DNA from: Aureococcus anophagefferens | Lineage: Eukaryota; Sar; Pelagophyceae; Pelagomonadales; Pelagomonadaceae | Length of the DNA: 60,090 nucleotides | Direction of reading: 5' to 3' | NCBI RefSeq assembly: GCF_000186865.1 | Contig: NW_008705563.1 | Span: 2,207,758 to 2,267,847, forward strand | In this document: positions 1 to 7,814 of the stretch, in pieces | Layout of the letters: every line of letters starts with the position of its first letter | How positions within the stretch are numbered: position 1 is the stretch's first letter | The notes under the pieces: model-generated | What the model was told of the DNA's origin: nothing | The model's input: the letters and a program-made list of their open reading frames with translations, nothing else | Database searches by the model: none | Program-made: the position numbers and the translations under genes

Positions 1-900
1 TGGGGGCTGCGCGCGGCCGTCGCGGCGGCGATCGCCGCGCGGCCGCGCCTCATCACGGCCGTGAGCGAGCGCTACGTCGCCGAGGGCATCCTCGGGAACC
101 TCGTCGGCTCGCTCCACTTCTGGGAGCCCGGCGAGGTCCTCGACGTCTACGACCTCGGCCTCTCGCCGGCGGCCCGGGCCGACGTCGCGGCCATGGCCGA
201 CGTGCGCCTCCTGCCCCTCGCGCCGGCCGCCGCGCGCGCGCTCTCGGCGCGCTACGGCGTCGCCGTCGCCGAGCGCGACGTGCCGCCGCACCTGCTCAAC
301 GCGTCGACCTACGCGTTCAAGGCCGCCGTCGTCGCCGACGCCCTCGCGGCCCACGGCGCGACGCTGTGGATCGACGCGAACGCGGAGCTCCGGCGGCCCC
401 TGGACGAGGTCCGGTGCCTCGTCGCGGAGCGCGGCCACTTCCTCGTCGAGCACCCCTACCGCTTCCCGACGGCCCAGTTCCACCACCCGGCGGCCCTCGC
501 GCGCCTCGGCTGCGCCGCGCCCGACTTCTCCCGCGAGCACTGCGCGACGACGTTCATCGGCGCCGCGCGCCGCGGCTGGCTCGCGCGGGACGTGCTCCCG
601 CGCCTCGTCGACTGCGTCGCGGACCCGGACTGCATCAACCCGCCGGGCAGCTCGCGGGCGAACCACCGCCAGGAGCAGACGGCGCTCAACGCGATCCTCT
701 GCGCGCGCGACTACGACCCGGACGGCGCGTGCCACGGCGACAAGCGCTTCCGCATGACGTCGGACTTCGAGAACGACGCGGACCCCGTCCAACCGACGGC
801 GGACGAGACGGACTGGAACGACGTCGTCTTCTACACGCGGCGCAACCACGCGCTCAAGCCCTACCGCCGGTTCCTCCGGCGCCGCGCGCGCGGCGAGTAA
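1..900 (+). CDS. Glycosyltransferase-like protein (DUF1647-type), 5' end outside window
   Basis: The frame is open from base 1 to the TAA at 900, so this is the C-terminal part (299 residues seen) of a gene that begins upstream. Features recalling DUF1647/nucleotide-sugar-dependent transferases are an early YVAEGILGNLVGSLHFW segment, a V-Y-D-L-G-L motif, a central LWIDANAEL stretch that could be the metal/nucleotide loop, and a late NHRQEQTALNAIL motif. It is probably a Golgi lumenal enzyme acting on glycans, but donor and acceptor cannot be read from sequence. The composition is typical of the window (GCG/CTC/GAC codons). The family assignment rests on motif resemblance only. The frame is certain; the function is tentative. 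Confidence 0.6.
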   Translation, partial: WGLRAAVAAAIAARPRLITAVSERYVAEGILGNLVGSLHFWEPGEVLDVYDLGLSPAARADVAAMADVRLLPLAPAAARALSARYGVAVAERDVPPHLLNASTYAFKAAVVADALAAHGATLWIDANAELRRPLDEVRCLVAERGHFLVEHPYRFPTAQFHHPAALARLGCAAPDFSREHCATTFIGAARRGWLARDVLPRLVDCVADPDCINPPGSSRANHRQEQTALNAILCARDYDPDGACHGDKRFRMTSDFENDADPVQPTADETDWNDVVFYTRRNHALKPYRRFLRRRARGE

Positions 901-965
901 GGCGCGCGCCGCGGTCGGCCCGGGGTCGCTCGGCGCATGGTTTTACGGAGACCAACGAGGCGCGT

Positions 966-1190
966 CTAGCCCGCGTAAAAGCTGAGCAGGTCGTCGTCCT
1001 TCGTCTCGGCCTTGGCGGCGTCCACGGCCTGCCTCACCTTCTCCCGCAACTCGTCGTCGGCGGCCTTCTGCTTCGCCTTGGCGGCCGCTCTCTCCGCGTG
1101 CGCGCGCGCGGCGACGTACCGATTGCGCAGCAGGAATGCGGCGATGGACGCCACGAGCGCCATGAGAACCGAGGCTGAGGTGTCCATCAT
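966..1190 (-). CDS. Small single-pass membrane protein, unknown
   Basis: A 74-residue ORF starts at an ATG (1188-1190). A GTG just upstream extends the frame but is not needed. Residues about 7-22 (VLMALVASIAAFLL) form one hydrophobic helix. They are followed by a basic RNRY stop-transfer and an Ala/Lys/Glu-rich segment that should be a charged helix or coiled coil, ending in DDDLLSFYAG. It is shorter than most annotated genes but has the biased codon use of its neighbours. It lies head to head with the glycosyltransferase-like gene at 1268 with under 80 bases between the starts, suggesting a shared promoter region. I do not recognise the family. Confidence 0.45.
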   Translation of the reverse strand: MMDTSASVLMALVASIAAFLLRNRYVAARAHAERAAAKAKQKAADDELREKVRQAVDAAKAETKDDDLLSFYAG

Positions 1191-1267
1191 CACGCCGGGC
1201 TGCCCAGCTGAAGTCGACGTTGCCCCGAAGCTGCGGACATGGCGCTGCTGGCCACTGCCCGCACGCG

Positions 1268-2491
1268 ATGATCGGCCGCCGCGCCGCCTTGTGCGGCCTC
1301 GCCTGCGTCGTCGTCGTCGCGCTCGCCGGGTCGCTCGCGCTCGGCGCGCTGCTCAGCACGTCCTGGTCCCTGCAGCGGTGCCGGAAGCAGAAGAAATCGC
1401 TGTGGGGCTGCCTGGCGCCGTCCTGGGCCGTGCCGGCGCGCTGCGTGACCTGCCGGCAGACCTGCACGGCCGTCGGCGACTGCCTGCAGCGCGTCCAGCG
1501 CGCGGAGCGCGCGGCGCTCTGGCACGGCCGCGCCTTCCGGTCGAGCGGCGTCTTCGGCCGCGGCGCCAAGGTCTACCGCCACTCGGCGTCCGGCGACGCC
1601 GCCGACGGCCCCACGCGCGCGGACATCGAGGCCCTCCTGGGCTACGCGCCCGAGCGGGGCCGGAACCGCTGCGTCGACGCCTGCGGCGGCTCGCGGCCGC
1701 GCGACCGCGACGGTCCGGAGCGGGCCGCGCTGCTCGCGCCCGGCGCGATGGCCGCGTACGCGCGGCGCGAGCGGACGACGCCCCGGGCGGCCCTCGCGCG
1801 GGCGCGGGCGCGCGCGCGGCGGCGCTACGGCTTCGCGCGGGCGCCGCGCCTGGACGCGGCGCTCGGCTATTCGGACGCCGCGTGCGACGTCGCCGTGCAC
1901 CGGCGGCTCGGCGACGTCCTGACGGCCATCCCGAACCGCACGGTCGCGGACGCGGGCGTCCTCGCGGCCCTCGACAAGGTCGTCCGGACCTGCGCGCTGG
2001 AGCCGCGCGTCCACGTCTTCACGGAGGCCTTCGCGCTCGGGACCGCCGCGGGCGCGGCGCGCGCGCCGCCGCCGGACGCCGTCGAGCACGACGCCGCGCC
2101 CGACGGCCGGGGCCGCTACGCCCTGACCTTCCGCTACCTCGAGCGCTGGGGGCTGCGGCGCGGCATCAACACGACCGTCCACGCCGGCGGCGACGTCACG
2201 CTCGCGTTCCACGGCATGGTCACGGCCGACGTCCTCGTCGTCGCGCCGTCGCTCTTCTCCGCGACGGCGGCCTTCCCCGCGCGGGGCCGCGTCTTCGACG
2301 CCTGCGGCGACGCCGCGGACGACGCGCTCTTCGCCGACCCGGTCCGCGCGTCCTACAGCCCCCACGCCGTGAGCGCGTGCTTCGACGCGGCGCGCGCGCA
2401 CCCGCCCCGCGTCGCCGCCATGCGGGCCGCGTTCCTGCGGCGGCGGGAGGGGGCGATCGACGCCGCGCGCTTCCTCGGGCGAGGGCGTTAG
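1268..2491 (+). CDS. Type II membrane glycosyltransferase-like protein
   Basis: The ATG at 1268 is chosen because it places a hydrophobic signal anchor (about residues 5-27) directly after a short basic N-terminus; the frame also opens upstream from a TTG. The lumenal part is Cys-rich near the membrane (RCVTCRQTCTAVGDC). VAVHRRLGDVL at about 208-218 recalls the R-x-G-D motif of fucosyltransferase-like GT-B enzymes. A late AFHGMVTADVLVVAPS segment (about 312-328) matches the pattern in which a conserved His and S-x-F loop close the donor site. It probably acts in the Golgi. The linkage formed is unknown. Its TAG stop overlaps the stop of the gene on the other strand. Confidence 0.65.
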   Translation: MIGRRAALCGLACVVVVALAGSLALGALLSTSWSLQRCRKQKKSLWGCLAPSWAVPARCVTCRQTCTAVGDCLQRVQRAERAALWHGRAFRSSGVFGRGAKVYRHSASGDAADGPTRADIEALLGYAPERGRNRCVDACGGSRPRDRDGPERAALLAPGAMAAYARRERTTPRAALARARARARRRYGFARAPRLDAALGYSDAACDVAVHRRLGDVLTAIPNRTVADAGVLAALDKVVRTCALEPRVHVFTEAFALGTAAGAARAPPPDAVEHDAAPDGRGRYALTFRYLERWGLRRGINTTVHAGGDVTLAFHGMVTADVLVVAPSLFSATAAFPARGRVFDACGDAADDALFADPVRASYSPHAVSACFDAARAHPPRVAAMRAAFLRRREGAIDAARFLGRGR

Positions 2492-3204
2492 AGGGACGTG
2501 TACCAGGGGCTCTCCTTGGGCTTCGGCGGCGCGGCGCCCGCCTCCTCGTCGGAGGAGTCCGGCGCGACGGCGTCCGGGTCCGGCGGCGCGTACTTGGCCT
2601 TGAAGTGCTCGCGCATGGCCGCGTAGCGCTCGCGGCGCGCCTCGGACGCGTCCGCCTGGCGCTCGCGCGCGTCCGCCTCGTCGTCGTTGAGCGACCGGTA
2701 CATGCGGTCGACGTCCGCGGACAGCGACCGCTTCAGGGACACGGTCATCTTGTACCGCAGCAGCTCGAGGAAGGCCGCGCCGAAGAGCGCGCCGACGACG
2801 ACGAAGTACCACCGGGAGACGACGTCCTCGTCGACGGACGCGGCGTGGCCGTCGAGGTACTTGGTCACGTGGGGCTTCATCGTCGCGAGGCCGACGCCGC
2901 CGGCGAACTCACCGATCGCGATGGGGATCGCGAGGCAGGCCGACGTCTTCATGAGGCACCCGGAGTCCGAGAAGACGACGCCCAGGAACCCGAGCACGGA
3001 GCTCAGGAGGAACACGCCGCCGAGCGCGAGGGACGCGAGCGCGACGTCGTCGATGAGCGGCGAGTCCGCGCCCGCCGTCTTCAGGTACACGCCGAAGCCG
3101 ATGGCCGCGCCGCCGCAGGCGAGGTCCACGAAGTTGATCCAGAGCAGGGCGAATTTGCCCAGGCTCTGGCAGCAGGAGCGGCACCAGTTGCCGCAGCAAC
3201 CCAT
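2488..3204 (-). CDS. Tetraspanin-like four-helix membrane protein
   Basis: A 238-residue protein starts at MGCCGNWCRSCC. I prefer this ATG over one 49 codons upstream because the upstream part is Arg-rich low-complexity sequence. The clustered N-terminal cysteines suit palmitoylation. Four hydrophobic segments lie at roughly 15-36, 45-66, 72-95 and 121-142, followed by a long charged cytosolic tail with SSDEE and a terminal PWYTSL. The topology resembles tetraspanins, but the second extracellular loop is short and lacks the CCG motif, so it is only tetraspanin-like. Its TAA stop (2488-2490) and the TAG of the opposite gene (2489-2491) share bases, so the two genes end on top of each other. 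Confidence 0.6.
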   Translation of the reverse strand: MGCCGNWCRSCCQSLGKFALLWINFVDLACGGAAIGFGVYLKTAGADSPLIDDVALASLALGGVFLLSSVLGFLGVVFSDSGCLMKTSACLAIPIAIGEFAGGVGLATMKPHVTKYLDGHAASVDEDVVSRWYFVVVGALFGAAFLELLRYKMTVSLKRSLSADVDRMYRSLNDDEADARERQADASEARRERYAAMREHFKAKYAPPDPDAVAPDSSDEEAGAAPPKPKESPWYTSL

Positions 3205-3396
3205 ACTCCGTCGCCGCCGCCGCCCGAGGGTCGCCGTCGTGGGCGTTTCGCGGCGCGCACCGGGGCACGAGTTGGGGGGGCGCAGAGAGCTAGCACGGCG
3301 CGCGCGCCGGCGGGAGCACGCAGAGAACACGAAGACTTTGCCACTGGCCATTCAATATCACAGCAACAACGAGTGTTGAAGCCCAATTTTAAGCGG

Positions 3397-4317
3397 TCAT
3401 CCCCTCCCCCTCCACGCCTCCCGGGCGTCCGTGAGCGCGCTGAACACGTAGGCCGCGAGCGCGCGGTCCGGCGCCCCCGGCGGGAGCTTGTCCGGGTGGC
3501 AGCGGCGCGCGACGCGGTGGTAGGCCTTCCGCACGGCCCGGTCGTCCGGGTCGTCGCCGAGGGGCTCGAGGTCGCGCAGGCCCGGGAGGAGCTCCGCCGC
3601 GGAGGCGAGCATCGCGACGACGTCGCCGCGGCAGCGGCCGGCCCACGCGCGGACGGCCGCGAGCGCCGCGGCGTCGTCGCGGCCCGCGTCGTCGTCCGCC
3701 CGCGCGGCCGCCGCCGGCGGCCGGGCGCCGTCCTCGGACGACGACGACCAGTAGTCGCGCACGGCCGGCGCGGCGGCCGCGGCGGCGGCCGCGGGCTCCG
3801 CGGCCGGCGGCGCCGTCGCCGTCTTGCCGCGCGCGCGCGCGAGCGACACGGGCCGGCGCTGCGTCGACGTCGCGGCCATCTTCGTCGGCCGGCGGCGCCG
3901 CGGCGCCGCGCGCGCGGGCTCGGGCGCCGCGGCGGGCTCGGCCGCGGCCGCGGCGTCCGCGCCGCCGCCGGGCCGGCCCCGGAGCTCGTCCTCGAGCGCG
4001 CGCGACCTCTGCCGCTCGAGCCGCAGCGCCTCCTCCAGCGACGCGACGCGCCAGCGCAGCGCGAAGAGCTCGCCGTCCGCGTCCAGCGACGACGCGCGCC
4101 GCGGCCGCGGCGCGGCGCCGACGTCGTCGTCGAAGAGGACCGGCGGCGCGCCTCGGGCCGCCGGCGCCGCGGCGCCGGCGTCGTCGTCGCTGTCGTCGAA
4201 CAAGCCCGGATTCTGCGCGCGCCGGGCCGGCGGCGCCGCGGCGCCGCGGCCGTCGTCGTCGTCGCTGTCGAAGAGCGCCGGCGGCTTCGGCGGCTGGACG
4301 GCGGCGTCGCCCATCAT
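3397..4317 (-). CDS. C-terminal J-domain protein with repeated acidic LFD motifs
   Basis: The start is set at the MMGDAAV pair (4312-4317); an ATG at 4375 would add 20 residues. The N-terminal third carries three Leu-Phe-acidic motifs (ALFDSDDDD, GLFDDSDDD, VLFDDDV), then a short coiled coil, Ala/Pro linkers and a C-terminal J-domain. The HPD catalytic tripeptide is in RRCHPDKLPPG at about 273, with the following helix AAYVFSALTDAREAW. A J-domain at the extreme C-terminus is the arrangement of auxilin-type Hsc70 co-chaperones, which uncoat clathrin vesicles. The LF-acidic repeats recall those by which FAM21/WASHC2 binds retromer. A trafficking role is therefore inferred. The divergent neighbour begins with the same GLFDSDDDDGD motif. 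Confidence 0.65.
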   Translation of the reverse strand: MMGDAAVQPPKPPALFDSDDDDGRGAAAPPARRAQNPGLFDDSDDDAGAAAPAARGAPPVLFDDDVGAAPRPRRASSLDADGELFALRWRVASLEEALRLERQRSRALEDELRGRPGGGADAAAAAEPAAAPEPARAAPRRRRPTKMAATSTQRRPVSLARARGKTATAPPAAEPAAAAAAAAPAVRDYWSSSSEDGARPPAAAARADDDAGRDDAAALAAVRAWAGRCRGDVVAMLASAAELLPGLRDLEPLGDDPDDRAVRKAYHRVARRCHPDKLPPGAPDRALAAYVFSALTDAREAWRGRG

Positions 4318-4399
4318 AGAGAGGGGCAGCCAGCGCTTGCCATCGGCAGCCCCGGCTGCGAACGTTGGAAAGAGCATGGTGGTTGCGTAGACACCCGAT

Positions 4400-6878
4400 A
4401 TGGCGGATTGGCGCGCGGGGCTCTTCGACTCGGACGACGACGACGGCGACGCGGGCGCGGCCTTCGAGCGCTACGCGGCGGAGTTCGCGGCGGCGCCCGA
4501 GGAGGACGTGGCCGCGCCGCCGCCGGCGCCGCCCCGCGCGCCCCCGCGCGCCCCCCCGCCGCGCGAGGCCCGCCGCGGGGACATCCTCGTGAGCGCGGCG
4601 GCGGCGGCGGAGGTCGCGCGGTCCTACTCGCCCCACGCGCTCGCGGCCGCCGCGGAGACGGAGCGCGCGCTCGCGGACCTGTCCGCGTCGATGGGCCTCG
4701 TCGGCCGCGTGCGGCCCCTGAGCGCCGACGAGGTCAACGAGGAGCTGGGGCCCGCCGAGGAGGCGCGCCGCCGGCGCCACGCCGCGCGCCGCGGGTCGCC
4801 GCAGAAGGCGCCGCGGCGCCGCGCGCCGCGGGGCGACCGCCGCGAGGTCGTCGAGCTCGTCGACGACGACGACGCGTCGTCGAGCGCGTCCGACAGCGGG
4901 GCCCGGGCGACGGCGGCGGCCCTCCAGCGCGCCGACGAGCTCGCGAAGCGCGAGGCCGCGGCCGAGGCCGCGCGCGCCGCCGCGGCCGCGGACGCGCGGC
5001 GCCGCGCGGAGCACGAGGCGCGCGCGGCCGCGGACGCGCGCGCGGCCGCGCGGCGCGAGGAGGCGGCGGAGGCCGCGCGCGCCGCCGCCGTCGCGCGCGC
5101 CGATGAGCTCGAGGAGAAGCTCGCGGCGGTCCAGGAGCGCGCGACGGCCGACGCGCTCGCGACGGCGACGGCCGAGCTCGAGGCGACGCGCGACCGGCTC
5201 CTGCGGGCCCAGCTCCAGCTCAGCGAGGCGCGCGAGGCCGACGAGCAGCGGGCCAAGGAGGAGACGGTCGCCGCGGAGCTCGAGCGCACGCGACGGGAGC
5301 TCGCGCGCGCCAACTCGGAGATCCGCGACGGCGAGGCGCGCGCCGTCCGCGCGGCCGCCGCGTCCGAGCGGGCCGTGCTCCACGCCGCGCTCCGGGCCAC
5401 CGTCGACCACATCCCGGACGTCGACGCCGCCGTACCGCCGCCGCCGCCGCGCCGCGCGGCGCCGGAGCCCGAGGCGGCGCCGCCGCCGCCGCGGCCGCCG
5501 TCGCCGCCGCGGAGCCCCGAGCCGCGGCCGCGCGCGCGCGCGCCGCCGCGGTCGCCGGCGCCGCGGGCCGAGGACTACGGCGTCCCGCTGCGCTACCTCG
5601 AGACGGCGTCGCAGGCCGCGCCGCCCCGGGACCCGCTCCCGGACCCCGTCGCCGCGCTCATCGTCGAGTCGGACGCGGCGCTCAGTGTGGATTCCACCCA
5701 CTGCTTTGGGGGGTCCCCACCAAACTTCAGAACTCTCTATCTCGGTCAAATCGAAGTCGATTCGGCTGATTTTTGGACGAATCGATTGCTCTCGTCGAGT
5801 TCTCGACGCACAGCGAAAGAGTCTGGTCCAAACCGTTCGATTACGCGCACATTGAAGTCGGGTTGAAGATTTGGAATCCACACAGGCGGCGCTCCGCCGG
5901 ACGACGGCCGAGCGCGAGAACGCGCGCCTCGCCGCGGAGACGCGGCGCCTCCAGGGCCAGATCGCCGCCATGCTCCAGGACGCGACGGAGCTCCGCCAGA
6001 TGTACGCGGACCGCTGCGGCGACTGCGACGAGTGGCGCGACAAGTACGAGGCCGCGCGGGCCGCGCTCGACAAGAGGCCGACCGCGGGCGCCGCGGAGCT
6101 GCGCCGGGACCTCGCGGAGGAGCGGCGGGCCCACGCGGAGACGAAGGACGACCTCCGGTCCCGGGGCCGCGCCCTCGCGGCCGCGCGGTCGTCCGCGGAC
6201 GCCGCGCGGAAGCGCGCGGACGACGCGGAGCGCCGCGCGGGCCTCTTGGAGGACCGCGCGAAGACGCGCGACAACCTCGCGGCCGAGGACCGCCTCGCGC
6301 TCAAGAGCGCGCGGCGGAGCCGGCGGCCCGAGCCCGGCGACGACGCCGCGGAGCGGCTCGAGGCGTCGAAGCGCGACACGAAGAAGGCGCTCGCGCGCGC
6401 GGCCGAGCTCGCGCGCGAGGCGGCCAAGGCGTCGACGCGCGTCGCGACCTTCAAGCGGGAGAACGACGCGCTGCGCGCCGAGGCCACGCAGCTCAAATTG
6501 GCGCTGTCCACGTCCGTCGACGACCGCGCGGCGGCGAAGCGCAAGCACGGCATCCTGGCGACGCAGACCGACGACCGCATCGACCAGCTCAAGCAGGCGA
6601 ACGCGCGCCTGTCGCTCAAGGTCGACGCGGCCGCGGCGGCCGAGGCCGCGGCGGCCGCGCGCGCGGACGCGACGGACAAGCTCGCGGAGCGCATCCGCCT
6701 CGCCGTCCAGACGAAGCTCGCGCGCGCCGCGCGCGACTTCAGCAAGTACCAGCGCGACGTCGAGACCAAGTTCCGCGCGCTCGAGGTCGAGGTGGACCTG
6801 CCCGCGCCGCCGGCCTTCCTCGGCGCGTCCTCGTCCAAGGGCAAGCGCCGGGGCAGCGCGGCCGCCGGCGCGTCCTAA
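4400..6878 (+). CDS. Long coiled-coil protein with acidic LFD N-terminus, interrupted by an introner-type intron
   Basis: I read this as two exons, 4400-5686 and 5886-6878, giving 759 residues. The first frame stops at 5866 inside an insert of lower GC, and the downstream frame resumes at 5886 with the same Ala/Glu/Arg coiled-coil character. Excising 5687-5885 (GT..AG, phase 0) joins them. The N-terminus MADWRAGLFDSDDDDGD repeats the LFD-acidic motif of the divergent J-domain gene only 82 bases away. Residues about 170-330 and most of exon 2 are predicted coiled coil, separated by a Pro-rich linker. It may be a scaffold or tether; no enzyme motif was found. If the upstream GT at 5685 is used instead, the frame breaks. 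Confidence 0.6.
5684..5885 (+). mobile_element. Introner element (non-autonomous TIR insert acting as intron)
   Basis: This insert begins with GTGTGGATTCCA (5685-5696) and ends with the exact reverse complement TGGAATCCACAC (5872-5883) followed by AG. The bases just outside are duplicated: GCGGCGCTC at 5675-5683 and again at 5886-5894. The insert is clearly lower in GC than both exons. Terminal inverted repeats, an 8-9 base target duplication, a length of about 200 bases, and GT..AG splice signals at or near the element ends are the hallmarks described for introner elements of Aureococcus. The in-frame intron is 5687-5885. Splicing there leaves four extra codons (Ser-Ala-Ala-Leu) relative to an empty site. 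Confidence 0.8.
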
Positions 6879-6926
6879 GGCCTCGATCGCGTCAAAAGGG
6901 CCGCTTAGGGGCGGGGGGGCGCGCGC

Positions 6927-7589
6927 TCACTTCTTGGCGCCGCGGCGCTTGTTCTTCGACCAGGCGGGCGGGGGCGCCGCGGCCTCGACGTCGATGCCCT
7001 TGAGCTGCGAGGCGACGAGCGTCGAGACGAGGAGGAAGACGCCGACGAAGCGCTCGAGGCGGCCCGCGGGCGCGGCCGGGTCGTACCCCGGGACGGCCGC
7101 AAGGGGCTGCTGCGCGACCGCGCGCATGAGCTGGAAGAAGGTCCGCTGGCGCAGCGCGAGGAAAAAAGAGTCGAACCCCAGGTGGGCCCAGGGCTCGTCG
7201 TTGACCTCCGTGCGATTCAGGTAGTCGTCGGCCTCGTCCTCCTTCAGCAGGAGCGTCGCGCCGCCCTCCAGGGGCACCTCCACGAGCGACACGCGCGGGT
7301 CCGCGTAGAGCTCGTCGAGGATGCCTTGCAGCAGCAGCAGCTTCTCCCAGGCGTCTTCGTCCTCGACGATCATGTAGGGCGAGGGGCCATCGGTGACCGC
7401 CCAGCCGTGGTGCGGCGCGTGCGCCGGCGCGGCGGCGTCGTCCTCGACGATCATGTAGGGCGAGGAGCCGTCGGTGGCCGCCCAGCCGTCGTGCGGCGCG
7501 TGCGCCAGCGGCGCGGCGACGGCGGCGGCATTGGCCGCGGCATTAGCCGCGGCGGCGAGCAGGGCGGCGACGGTAAGCAGGGAGTACAT
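6927..7589 (-). CDS. Secreted or membrane protein with a tandem 27-residue repeat
   Basis: A 220-residue protein. It has an N-terminal hydrophobic Ala-rich signal peptide (about 1-26), then two copies of a 27-residue unit containing HAPH-GWA-TDG-SPYMIVED. A globular part rich in hydrophobic and acidic residues follows (EKLLLLQGILDELYADPRVSL), then a possible membrane helix near 178-194 (FVGVFLLVSTLVASQL) and a basic KNKRRGAKK tail. No known domain was recognised. The tail would be cytosolic if the late helix spans the membrane. Codon use matches the neighbours, supporting a real gene. The two repeat copies are nearly identical, pointing to recent duplication. Confidence 0.55.
   Translation of the reverse strand: MYSLLTVAALLAAAANAAANAAAVAAPLAHAPHDGWAATDGSSPYMIVEDDAAAPAHAPHHGWAVTDGPSPYMIVEDEDAWEKLLLLQGILDELYADPRVSLVEVPLEGGATLLLKEDEADDYLNRTEVNDEPWAHLGFDSFFLALRQRTFFQLMRAVAQQPLAAVPGYDPAAPAGRLERFVGVFLLVSTLVASQLKGIDVEAAAPPPAWSKNKRRGAKK
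7361..7522 (-). repeat. 81-base tandem duplication inside a coding region
   Basis: Two nearly identical 81-base units lie head to tail (CCTCGACGAT recurs at 7361 and 7442). The period is a multiple of three, so the duplication adds 27 residues without breaking the frame of the secreted protein at 6927-7589. Confidence 0.8.
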
Positions 7590-7736
7590 GGTGCGGAGAG
7601 CGCGTCGAGAAGGCTCGGGCTGCTATGACTTTCGTATGACTCGCGGCGCGGGCTGCTCTTTGCGCTGCATCGTTACTGCTTGAACGGCTTCTTTCGGGCG
7701 TCCACTCCTCAGCGCGACCAAGCGGACTGCGTCATC

Positions 7737-7814
7737 CAGCCATCGTCGTCGCGGTACGCTGCACACGCGCGCGATCAGCCATCGTCGTCGCGGTACGCTG
7801 CACACGCGCGCGAT
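7737..7814 (+). repeat. 39-base tandem duplication running into the ABCC start codon
   Basis: Two perfect 39-base copies beginning CAGCCATCGTCGTCGCGG sit at 7737 and 7776. The second copy ends in the first two bases of the ATG at 7813. Each copy could carry the same upstream regulatory or initiation context. Confidence 0.8.

Noticed and set aside
1012..5106. A 1364-codon open frame crossing five real genes
   Set aside because: It runs through genes on both strands, is dominated by Arg, and has no conserved motif. In GC-rich DNA with few A/T, shadow frames stay open by default.
3389..6844. An 1151-codon minus-strand frame
   Set aside because: It overlaps the coiled-coil gene antisense and the J-domain gene in a wrong frame. 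The translation is Arg/Ala repeats without structure.
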